Of a stretch of 43,967 nt of DNA, positions 18,863 to 26,248 are shown piece after piece. Position 1 is the first letter of the stretch, and every line of letters starts with the position of its first letter. The DNA lies in the NCBI GenBank assembly GCA_017479885.1, contig JAFVBR010000024.1, forward strand, positions 1 through 43,967. Reading direction: 5' to 3'. The position numbers and the translations under genes were made by a program. Source of the DNA: Paludibacteraceae bacterium. Its GTDB lineage: Bacteria > Bacteroidota > Bacteroidia > Bacteroidales > Paludibacteraceae. The notes below the pieces were generated by a model. It was not told the DNA's origin, did not search any database, and saw only the letters and a program-made list of their open reading frames with translations.

Positions 18863-20761
18863 ATGAATTATTCTATAGCAAATCGTATCTTGATAGTTTT
18901 TTTGCTGCTGCCGATATCGCTATCGGCAGCAATGCGTACTAATAGTGATGCAATAAAGATAGCTTCCTTGCATACTAAAAGTATCACTTCCATGCATCGC
19001 ATGCTTCCTGCAGAGACCAATGTCAGGGTGGCGGCACGGTCTGATTCGTGGATTGCCGTGAATACAGGTAATGGTTTCGTTATTGTAGGGGCAGATGACA
19101 GACTGCCCGAAGTGCTCGGGTGGAGTGATAACGGTGAGTTAGTGCCTGATTCTATCAACGACAATCTGCGGTATTGGCTCAGTTGTTATGATGAGGAGTG
19201 GCATCGGTTTTCATACGGTGAGACAGAAGCATCGGCAGATGGTGCAACGGACCGGGTTGAAATGTCTGCTTTGAGGCTGCCCGAAGAGGTATTGCCGCTT
19301 TGTCAAACGCAGTGGAACCAAGGCAACCCGTTCAACCAAAAATGTCCGGAATACAAATCGGGAACACGTTCTGCAACGGGTTGTGTCGCGACTGCCATGG
19401 CGCAAGTGATGGCACGCTACAAATACCCGTCAATCGGCGTTGGCTCCAACTCCTACAACTGGGCGCGTGCTGCAAATGACACAATCCCTTTGTATGCACG
19501 TTTTGACTCCGTACCCTACAATTGGGAACTAATACTCGGTAAGTTGACATCTGCCAACTATGATTCCGTTTGTGACATGTTGTCTATGCTGATGTATCAT
19601 TGCGGCGTGTCGGTCAATATGAAATACGGCTCAAGCAGCAGTGCCAACACAACGACTGCAGCCCGCTCGTTAGTTACATACTTCGGTTATGACCGCAGCA
19701 TACAGAACATTCAGTGCAATGTATTGCCGGAGGATAGTATAGGCAACATTCTTCATGCCGAACTGGCAGCAGGCCGACCGGTGATAATAGCCGGTACCTC
19801 GGAGCAGAATACCCGCCATGCTTTTATTGCCGATGGCTACAACTCGTCAGGCTATTACCATATCAACTGGGGCTGGGGAGGCAACTCGGACGGTTATTAT
19901 TTGATGTCAGCGCTAACCCCGTCAGGTCAGCAAGGTGTGGGCGGAGGAGGAAAGACATACGGAAAGAACATTACTTTCATTGTCGGCATACAGCCCTCAG
20001 CTGACAATCTCCTGCCTGCGTCTCACCTCGGTATAGACAGTATAAAAGTTGACGAATATGCATATAGTAATGGAAAAGCATATTTGTGGGGATATCTTGA
20101 TTTCTCTCCCCAGATATCTGTCAACATGATTCGTGTGCAGAATTTCGGGCTTTATAATTTTGCAGGTGAATATGGTTTGGCATTGATGAGTCATCATGCC
20201 GACACCCTGCTTGACATACTGGACAGCAGGAGTCTGACTCTTAAAAGCGGGTATTTCCGGACCGGCACAAACAATAACTTGCGTGAGGTGTTTTCCTTCA
20301 AGGCAAGTGCCGTAGATACGGGTATTTACCGCCTTGCTCATGTTTACCGTGACACCAGCATGACAGATTGGCATATTTCCTATGCGCGTTATTCGCCCTC
20401 GTTTATATATATGTCGGTTCGCTCAGATTCAGTATTGTTGTCCTATAATGATCCTTCCCCTGCTCCCAATCCACATGATACTTCAATAGTTGTTACTCCG
20501 ACGACACTTGAAAAACAAAGACTGAGTTCTGCCGTTCTATATCCTGCCTGCATCAGTCAGGGCGGAACAATTACTATAGATATAGTCGGAACTACAGAGG
20601 CGGCAGACATCGAAATATTCAATATCGAGGGATTGTTATGCAGAAAATATAGCAGGGTGTATATGCCTTTTGAGTTTTCTGCTCCGGAAGAATCAGGTAT
20701 GTATGTCGTCCGTTTGTTTTGTCGGAATCAGGCGGCTGAAGGCAAGTTTATCGTGCAGTAA
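18863..20761 (+). CDS. C10-family cysteine protease (streptopain/interpain type) with T9SS tail, 632 aa
   Basis: A signal peptide (about 1-22) precedes an inhibitory propeptide of the streptopain type (about 23-125, with VIVGADDRLPEVLGWS). The peptidase C10 domain spans about 140-390. The catalytic Cys is Cys174 in ATGCVATAMAQ, and the catalytic His is His319 in RHAFIADGY, followed by YYHINWGWGG. The Cys-His spacing of 145 is close to that of SpeB. A linker and a T9SS type A tail (about 555-632, IEIFNIEGLLC, SGMYVVRL) follow. The enzyme should be secreted as a zymogen and cleave proteins at or beyond the cell surface. It starts 11 bases after the adhesin gene, as the last gene of the operon, so it may process the adhesins or host proteins; which is not known. 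Confidence 0.92.
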   Translation: MNYSIANRILIVFLLLPISLSAAMRTNSDAIKIASLHTKSITSMHRMLPAETNVRVAARSDSWIAVNTGNGFVIVGADDRLPEVLGWSDNGELVPDSINDNLRYWLSCYDEEWHRFSYGETEASADGATDRVEMSALRLPEEVLPLCQTQWNQGNPFNQKCPEYKSGTRSATGCVATAMAQVMARYKYPSIGVGSNSYNWARAANDTIPLYARFDSVPYNWELILGKLTSANYDSVCDMLSMLMYHCGVSVNMKYGSSSSANTTTAARSLVTYFGYDRSIQNIQCNVLPEDSIGNILHAELAAGRPVIIAGTSEQNTRHAFIADGYNSSGYYHINWGWGGNSDGYYLMSALTPSGQQGVGGGGKTYGKNITFIVGIQPSADNLLPASHLGIDSIKVDEYAYSNGKAYLWGYLDFSPQISVNMIRVQNFGLYNFAGEYGLALMSHHADTLLDILDSRSLTLKSGYFRTGTNNNLREVFSFKASAVDTGIYRLAHVYRDTSMTDWHISYARYSPSFIYMSVRSDSVLLSYNDPSPAPNPHDTSIVVTPTTLEKQRLSSAVLYPACISQGGTITIDIVGTTEAADIEIFNIEGLLCRKYSRVYMPFEFSAPEESGMYVVRLFCRNQAAEGKFIVQ

Positions 20762-20794
20762 ATATATCATAAAAGTTATGCACGGGGTACGGAA

Positions 20795-20826
20795 TTTGCG
20801 TAATTGCAATATGTTTTGTAACTTTG
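20795..20826 (+). promoter_or_regulatory. Consensus Bacteroidota promoter of the polysaccharide export pair
   Basis: TTTG at 20795-20798 and TAACTTTG at 20819-20826 are separated by exactly 20 bases, an ideal -33/-7 arrangement. Transcription should begin near 20832, which excludes the in-frame TTG at 20824 as the start and points to ATG 20845. Confidence 0.88.
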
Positions 20827-20844
20827 CGGACTAATCTGAAGAAT

Positions 20845-21663
20845 ATGAAGAACCAATATATATTATTTGTTATAGCCGTAATATTGTTGATGTCATCGTG
20901 TATTGCACAGCGAAAGATGACGTATTTCAATAAATTGGATAGTGCAGCCGCCGATTCTGTCAATCAGAAATATACCCCGGCAGCGGAACCTGTTATCAAG
21001 GTTGCCGACAAACTGATTATTACAGTCAATGCCATTGATCCTGAGGCAGTGCTTCCATTCAGCCTTCTGGCAATAAGCAGTGTCCGCCCTGCTTCCGATG
21101 AGGCATCCCTTACTGCCAAATATCAGTACTATACTGTTGATACAGACGGAAATATTGATTATCCGCTTTTGGGGAAAATTCATCTTGCAGGGCTTACCCG
21201 CAAAGAGGCAATTGCTTTGCTTGAAGAGAAAATAAGTGCCTCAGTCAATAATCCGCAGGTTACACTCAATTTTATCAATTATTCGGTTTCTGTTCTCGGC
21301 GAGGTCAATCATCCGGGACGGTTTGAAGTTCCTGCCGAACGTACTTCCGTGCTTGATGCTCTTGCTCTGGCAGGTGATATGACTGTATATGGGAAGCGTA
21401 ACAGCGTACTCCTGACCCGCGAAAACAACGGCAAACTGGAGTTCGTAAGGCTGAACCTGAACTCTCCGGACGTATTTACATCACCGTATTTCTATCTCCA
21501 GCAGAACGATGTGCTGTATGTTGAACCTAACAATGCACGTGCCGTTTCATCGCAAAACCTGCCTCTCTATCTGAGCATGGTGACAACACTGGCTTCAATG
21601 GCGACAGTTATAGTGTCGGTAGTGAATACGACTAAGGGTGGTGGCTCATCTTCTAAAGAGTAA
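20845..21663 (+). CDS. Wza-like polysaccharide export lipoprotein, 272 aa
   Basis: The start chosen is ATG 20845, because the longer in-frame start lies inside the promoter. A lipoprotein signal peptide ends in LLMSSC, so Cys19 should be lipidated. A Poly_export (SLBB-neighbouring) domain follows (about 45-130: KLIITVNAIDPE, then VDTDGNIDYPLLGKIHLAGL), and then an SLBB domain (about 135-215: YSVSVLGEVNHPGRFEV). A hydrophobic stretch near the C-terminus (YLSMVTTLASMATVIVSVV) may form the outer-membrane helix. This family forms the outer-membrane channel for capsule or exopolysaccharide. It is followed after five bases by its usual partner, the Wzc-like kinase. Confidence 0.9.
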   Translation: MKNQYILFVIAVILLMSSCIAQRKMTYFNKLDSAAADSVNQKYTPAAEPVIKVADKLIITVNAIDPEAVLPFSLLAISSVRPASDEASLTAKYQYYTVDTDGNIDYPLLGKIHLAGLTRKEAIALLEEKISASVNNPQVTLNFINYSVSVLGEVNHPGRFEVPAERTSVLDALALAGDMTVYGKRNSVLLTRENNGKLEFVRLNLNSPDVFTSPYFYLQQNDVLYVEPNNARAVSSQNLPLYLSMVTTLASMATVIVSVVNTTKGGGSSSKE

Positions 21664-21668
21664 ATATT

Positions 21669-23987
21669 ATGAATAATCTGAATACTGATCACCAACAAGA
21701 TACAATCAACCTGCGCGAACTGATATTGCATCATCTGAAATATTGGTACTGGTTCGTTGTCTCCGTTGTATTATGTTTAGGAGCAGGAGTATTGTTTTAT
21801 TCGAGCAAGACTCCGGTATATAATGTTTCTTCTACGCTGCTTATCCGTTCAACCGATGAAAACGGCATGGGGCAGATGCCTCAGGTGGATATGCTGTCGA
21901 TGATGGGTCTGGGCGCAACGAAGCAAGTGACAGACGAACTTGCCATCATCAACTCCCGTTACGTTATGGAGCAGTCTATCCGTGACCTCGGACTTCAGAC
22001 GGAGTATCGCAAAAAGGACAAACTTCGCTGGGTAGGACAATATCCGATACAGGATGTGCAGGTCGTTTATCCCGAATGCTTCACCGATACAATGCGCAAG
22101 ACAGTAAAAATCAAGTTGTCTTGTGTGCGTGACGGTTATAAGATCAATGTTAAATATGGCAGATTCCAGAAGAGCAAGCATAAGGTAAATACACTTGCTG
22201 AGCCTTTGTCAACCTGCATCGGCACTATTTGTTTCCAAGTCAATCGGCCGCTTGAGAAGGGTGATAAGTTCCGCATTGTTACCCTGCCATTGCCTGTTCT
22301 TACCGATTCCTACCGGCAGGGAGTAGGGGGGAGGCAAATCAAGAAGGAGTCGAATGTGGTGAGCATCAGTACCGATACCGATATGCCGCAGAGGGCTATA
22401 GATCTCATCAATAAGATGATAGACCTCTACAACTATGATGCTGTGATTGACAAGAATATAATGGCAACCAACACCAAGAATTTTATAGATGAGCGGTTGA
22501 AAATTATTACTGATGAACTGGAGTCGGTGGAGAGCGATGTAGAAACCTACAAAAAAGAGAAGGGTATAACCAGTTTGAGCCACGAAGCGGCTATCTATCT
22601 GCAGGGCTCCAACGAATATCAGAAGCGGCAGGTGGAGATTGAGACACAGCAGAATATACTTGATTTTCTCCGTCAGTTCATAGCTGATGAGAAGAACAAG
22701 TACAATTTTATTCCCGCCAATATAGGTATCAACAGCGAAGTGCTTCTTCAGGTTATCGGCGAATACAACGAGTTGCTGCTAACCCGCATGAAGACTATGC
22801 GTTCCGCCACTGCCGACAACCCTGTTCTTGCTTCTATGGATTTGCAACTCGAGGCTATGCGCAGCAATATTGAGACCAGCATCAGAAGTGTAGAAGACGG
22901 GCTTGAGATAATGCGGCGTGACCTGAAAAAGCAGGAAAACAGGTATGCGGGCAGAATAGGCGATGTTCCTACCCAGGAGCGTGAATATCTGCAAATCAAG
23001 CGTCAGCAGGAGATAAAGCAGAATATCTATCTTTTCCTGTATCAGAAAAGGGAAGAGAATGCGCTTACATTGGCTTCGACTATTATGCCTGCCAAGACTA
23101 TTGACAGGCCGCAGATGATGACCGACCCTGTAGCTCCAAGGCTGAAACTCATACTGCTTGCGGCTCTTGTTCTCGGGCTGCTCATCCCGTTCGGAGTGAT
23201 ATTCATATACGATATTTTCGACAACAAGATAAAAGACGTTAAGCAGTTGGAAAAACTGGTGAATGCGCCTGTGCTCGGACAGCTCATACAAAGCCGGAAA
23301 CATTCCACTGTAGTTATTTCCAAAGAAGAAAATACTGCGTCTGCCGAGTTGTTCCGCCTCTTGCGTACCAATTTGCGTTTTATGCTGCCTGCTGAACGTA
23401 AGTCGAATGTGGTGCTGGTGACATCAAGTATCAATGGCGAAGGAAAATCGTTTGTTGCTATCAATACCGCATTATCTATGGCATTGTTGGGCAAGCGTGT
23501 TGTTCTTGTGGGCTTGGATATACGCAAACCGACCCTTGCCGATTATCTTTCACTGCCCTCCGCCGGTTTGCTTACGGCATATTTGTCAAACTCAGAATAT
23601 GCTCTTGAGGATATTGTTCTGCCCTCCGGACTTGACGGGAATTTTGATGTTATACCTGCCGGAGTGGTGCCTCCCAATCCTAACGAGTTGCTTCAGGGCG
23701 ACAGGCTTGACGAGTTGTTCGGTATGCTCCGTGAAAGATATGATTTCATATTTGTCGATTCCGCCCCTGTGGCTATGGTCAGCGACACTTTCCTTCTCAA
23801 CAGGCTGGTAGATATGACCATCTATGTTTCCCGCGCCGACTATACGGAAACCGATATGGCTGATTTTATCAATCAGGTATATCAACAACAGCGTTTGAAT
23901 AATATTGCCTGTGTACTCAACGGTGTGAAAGCCTCGAATGCCGGCTATGGCTATAGCTATGGCTACGGATATGGCAAGAGTGAATAA
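21669..23987 (+). CDS. Wzc-like exopolysaccharide co-polymerase and bacterial tyrosine kinase, 772 aa
   Basis: A first transmembrane helix (about 17-40) and a second (about 492-515) flank a long periplasmic Wzz-type domain with a coiled-coil segment (about 270-450). The cytoplasmic BY-kinase domain follows: Walker A INGEGKS with Lys593, Walker A' VVLVGLDIRKP (about 611-621), and Walker B FIFVDSAP (about 692-699). In Walker A' the usual VDxD is VGLD, so the first acidic residue is replaced. The C-terminus GYGYSYGYGYGK is a tyrosine cluster, the usual autophosphorylation site. The protein would set chain length and control export of a surface polysaccharide together with the Wza-like lipoprotein. 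No sugar-nucleotide or glycosyltransferase genes lie nearby. Confidence 0.9.
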   Translation: MNNLNTDHQQDTINLRELILHHLKYWYWFVVSVVLCLGAGVLFYSSKTPVYNVSSTLLIRSTDENGMGQMPQVDMLSMMGLGATKQVTDELAIINSRYVMEQSIRDLGLQTEYRKKDKLRWVGQYPIQDVQVVYPECFTDTMRKTVKIKLSCVRDGYKINVKYGRFQKSKHKVNTLAEPLSTCIGTICFQVNRPLEKGDKFRIVTLPLPVLTDSYRQGVGGRQIKKESNVVSISTDTDMPQRAIDLINKMIDLYNYDAVIDKNIMATNTKNFIDERLKIITDELESVESDVETYKKEKGITSLSHEAAIYLQGSNEYQKRQVEIETQQNILDFLRQFIADEKNKYNFIPANIGINSEVLLQVIGEYNELLLTRMKTMRSATADNPVLASMDLQLEAMRSNIETSIRSVEDGLEIMRRDLKKQENRYAGRIGDVPTQEREYLQIKRQQEIKQNIYLFLYQKREENALTLASTIMPAKTIDRPQMMTDPVAPRLKLILLAALVLGLLIPFGVIFIYDIFDNKIKDVKQLEKLVNAPVLGQLIQSRKHSTVVISKEENTASAELFRLLRTNLRFMLPAERKSNVVLVTSSINGEGKSFVAINTALSMALLGKRVVLVGLDIRKPTLADYLSLPSAGLLTAYLSNSEYALEDIVLPSGLDGNFDVIPAGVVPPNPNELLQGDRLDELFGMLRERYDFIFVDSAPVAMVSDTFLLNRLVDMTIYVSRADYTETDMADFINQVYQQQRLNNIACVLNGVKASNAGYGYSYGYGYGKSE

Positions 23988-24020
23988 AGTGCAATCGTAA
24001 CTGCTCTATGCAAAGGGCAA

Positions 24021-26090
24021 TCAGAATTGCTCTCTGTAGTTGCAACCTTCTCTCCAGCGTGAGCAGCCGTACATCGTATTGCCGCGAATGACTGTTCCCC
24101 TTTTGCATACAGGACAAACCATTCCCGCTTTGTCTTGTTTTACGTCAAGCACCACTTCGGAGGTCATCTGCTTCAGTTCTTCAATGAATTGCGGTGCGGT
24201 ATAATCCCCGCTTTCTATCTGGCGCAGTTTCTTCTCCCAACGTCCTGTCAGTTCGGCGCTCTTGAGCAGAGGTGAATGAACGGTGTGAATCAGTTCCACT
24301 CCGATAGGGGTTGCATGCAGAGTATTACGTTTTTTCTCGATGTATTTGCGTTGGTAGAGTTTCTCAATTATGGCAGCACGTGTGGACGGTCTTCCTATGC
24401 CGTTTTCCTTCATGGCATCGCGCAGTTCATCATCGTCCACGGTTCTGCCTGCTGTTTCCATAGCCCGCAAGAGAGTGGCTTCCGAGTATGGGCGGGGCGG
24501 GGTGGTCTGTTTCTCTATCAGACTGGGATTATGCGGACCGGACTCTCCCTTCCTGAAGTCGGGCAGCGTTTTTGCACCGGTTCCGGTCTCGTCTTCTTTG
24601 TCGTCAGGAACGTCCTGTTTGTCAATGGTGTCTTGTGAGGCAAAAACCGTCCTCCATCCCTGATCGAGTATCTGCCTGCCGGTAGCGCGTACGAGTATGG
24701 TTGGTGGCAGGTGATAGTTGACGGCAGGCAGTTGACAATTGTCAGTTGCTATTTCGCCGAGAACGGTAGTTGTGCTGGTCTGGCATTCAGGCCAGAAGGC
24801 TGCAATAAAGCGCAGTGCAACCATGTTGAACACTTTCCTTTCCTGTTCTGTCAGGTTGTTGGGCTGCTGGCCGGTGGGGATGATGGCATGGTGGTCGGTT
24901 ACTTTTGAGTTGTCGAACACCTTTTTCGACTTGGGCAGGGGTTTGCCGTGCAATGGTTCTATCTGCTGTTTGAAATAGCTCTCTATCCCTCTGAGTATGC
25001 CCTGACATTTGGGATATACGTCATCAGGAAGAAAAGTGGTATCCACGCGGGGATAGGTGGTGACATGCTTTTCGTACAGGCTCTGTATGAGTTTCAGAGT
25101 CTCGTCTGCCGAGAAACCGAACTTTTTATTACATTCCACTTGCAGTGATGTAAGGTCGAACAAGCGCGGCGCAGCCTCTGTACCTTTTTTCTTCTCGACG
25201 GAAATGATATGCAGCGGCTTTTCTTTTATGGAGTCGCAAAGTGCATTGCCGGCCTCGAAAGAAGGAATGGCATCTATGCCGGGGTTGTTTTGTTGCAGTT
25301 CTTCAAGTGTAGGCAGCGGTTTGGGGTTCTTTGCTTTCGAGTTTTTCTCTCTCAGTTTCTCTATCTCTTCAAGCAGTTCCTCTTCTGATTTTCTCACAAG
25401 AGCTGTGAAAGTGGCGTCCCTGTATTCGGTTTTCAGTTCCCAGTATGTGCGCGGGACGAAGCGTTCTATTTCCTGCTGGCGCTGTACGATAAGTGCCAGT
25501 GTAGGGGTCTGCACCCGTCCTATTGAGAGCACTTGCCCTTGTTGCTTCCTGTACCTAAGTGTGTAGGCGCGCGTGGCATTCATGCCGAGCAGCCAGTCGC
25601 CTATTGCGCGGCAAAGTCCGGCTTCGTACAGACGCTGGTACTCCGACTGGTCTTTCAGCTGGCGGAAACCTTCCCTTATCGCTTCTTCGGTCAGCGAACT
25701 TATCCACAGGCGGCGTACCGGCACTTTGCAACCGGCTTTCTGATACACCCAGCGCTGTATCAGTTCGCCTTCCTGACCGGCATCGCCGCAGTTTATCACT
25801 TCGTCGGCCTGGCTTATCAGAGTCTTCAGTATGTTGAATTGTTTCTGCACTCCCGGCTCCTCGGTCACCTTTATACCGAAACGCTCGGGTACCATAGGAA
25901 GCGACGACATGTTCCAACGCTTCCATTCGTCCCTGTATTCGTTAGGGTCGAGCAGAGCACACAAATGCCCGAAGGTCCAACTGACTTGATAGCCGTTGCC
26001 CTCCATGTATCCGTCGCGGCTGGTGGTGGCACCCAGCACACGGGCAATGTCTCTTCCCACCGATGGTTTTTCTGCAATACACAAAATCAT
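24021..26090 (-). CDS. topB: DNA topoisomerase III (type IA), 689 aa
   Basis: The start is ATG 26090, giving MILCIAEKPSVGRDIA, the family's N-terminus; the open frame extends further upstream but without family sequence. The TOPRIM domain shows Glu7-Lys8 and DAGQEGE (103-109). The active-site tyrosine is Tyr346 in TTYPRVDTTFLPDD. A charged insertion with EEELLEEIEKLREKNSKAK (about 236-255) lies between conserved parts, and the last 35 residues form a four-cysteine zinc finger (CPVC and GCSRWREGC). It relaxes and decatenates DNA, acting on single strands. It is convergent with the Wzc-like gene (33 bases apart, no terminator seen) and divergent from susC. It appears unrelated in function to its neighbours and is probably a chromosomal housekeeping copy, although topB copies also occur on conjugative elements. 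Confidence 0.95.
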   Translation of the reverse strand: MILCIAEKPSVGRDIARVLGATTSRDGYMEGNGYQVSWTFGHLCALLDPNEYRDEWKRWNMSSLPMVPERFGIKVTEEPGVQKQFNILKTLISQADEVINCGDAGQEGELIQRWVYQKAGCKVPVRRLWISSLTEEAIREGFRQLKDQSEYQRLYEAGLCRAIGDWLLGMNATRAYTLRYRKQQGQVLSIGRVQTPTLALIVQRQQEIERFVPRTYWELKTEYRDATFTALVRKSEEELLEEIEKLREKNSKAKNPKPLPTLEELQQNNPGIDAIPSFEAGNALCDSIKEKPLHIISVEKKKGTEAAPRLFDLTSLQVECNKKFGFSADETLKLIQSLYEKHVTTYPRVDTTFLPDDVYPKCQGILRGIESYFKQQIEPLHGKPLPKSKKVFDNSKVTDHHAIIPTGQQPNNLTEQERKVFNMVALRFIAAFWPECQTSTTTVLGEIATDNCQLPAVNYHLPPTILVRATGRQILDQGWRTVFASQDTIDKQDVPDDKEDETGTGAKTLPDFRKGESGPHNPSLIEKQTTPPRPYSEATLLRAMETAGRTVDDDELRDAMKENGIGRPSTRAAIIEKLYQRKYIEKKRNTLHATPIGVELIHTVHSPLLKSAELTGRWEKKLRQIESGDYTAPQFIEELKQMTSEVVLDVKQDKAGMVCPVCKRGTVIRGNTMYGCSRWREGCNYREQF

Positions 26091-26094
26091 GCTG

Positions 26095-26102
26095 CAAAGG
26101 TA
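26095..26102 (-). promoter_or_regulatory. -7 element of topB, only four bases from the start codon
   Basis: On the minus strand TACCTTTG (consensus TAnnTTTG) ends four bases before the ATG at 26090. No good -33 TTTG was found; the matching position is a T-run. Initiation would fall on or next to the start codon. Confidence 0.5.
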
Positions 26103-26176
26103 ATGCTTTTTATGGAAAGTGAGAAAAAAAATACACCAAGTGTCATTTTTTATACATTGATTCCGTGTTTTTGTGC

Positions 26177-26216
26177 TACTTTTGCACATTGAAAGTTGTG
26201 TCTATACACAATCTTT
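26177..26216 (+). promoter_or_regulatory. susC promoter and 5' leader hairpin
   Basis: TACTTTTG at 26177-26184 matches the -7 consensus. An ATTG at 26156-26159 is 17 bases upstream, slightly close for a -33 box. The expected transcript start, near 26190, coincides with a hairpin at 26192-26216: AAAG-TTGTGT, loop CTAT, ACACAA-T-CTTT. The leader to the ATG is about 58 bases. A short ACACcaaGTGT palindrome lies between the divergent promoters at 26133-26143. Confidence 0.6.
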
Positions 26217-26248
26217 GCCTGACCAAACAAAAAATATTAAAAATACAC

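Noticed and set aside
20752-20784. CGTGCA/TGCACG inverted repeat as a terminator after the protease gene
   Set aside because: The stem is 6 bp with a 21-nt loop and no T-run.
20824-20844. Longer start for the Wza-like protein at a TTG
   Set aside because: The TTG is part of the -7 element TAACTTTG; starting at ATG 20845 gives a proper lipoprotein signal.
23941-23985. Tandem-repeat-like GGCTATGG sequence
   Set aside because: It encodes the Tyr/Gly-rich tail of the Wzc-like kinase and is explained as a coding repeat.
23988-24020. Terminator between the convergent kinase and topB genes
   Set aside because: Only short GCAAT/ATTGC pairings are present, too weak to support a terminator.
26165-26248. 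Longer start for SusC
   Set aside because: It lies upstream of the likely transcript start and adds no signal sequence; ATG 26249 gives a normal signal peptide.
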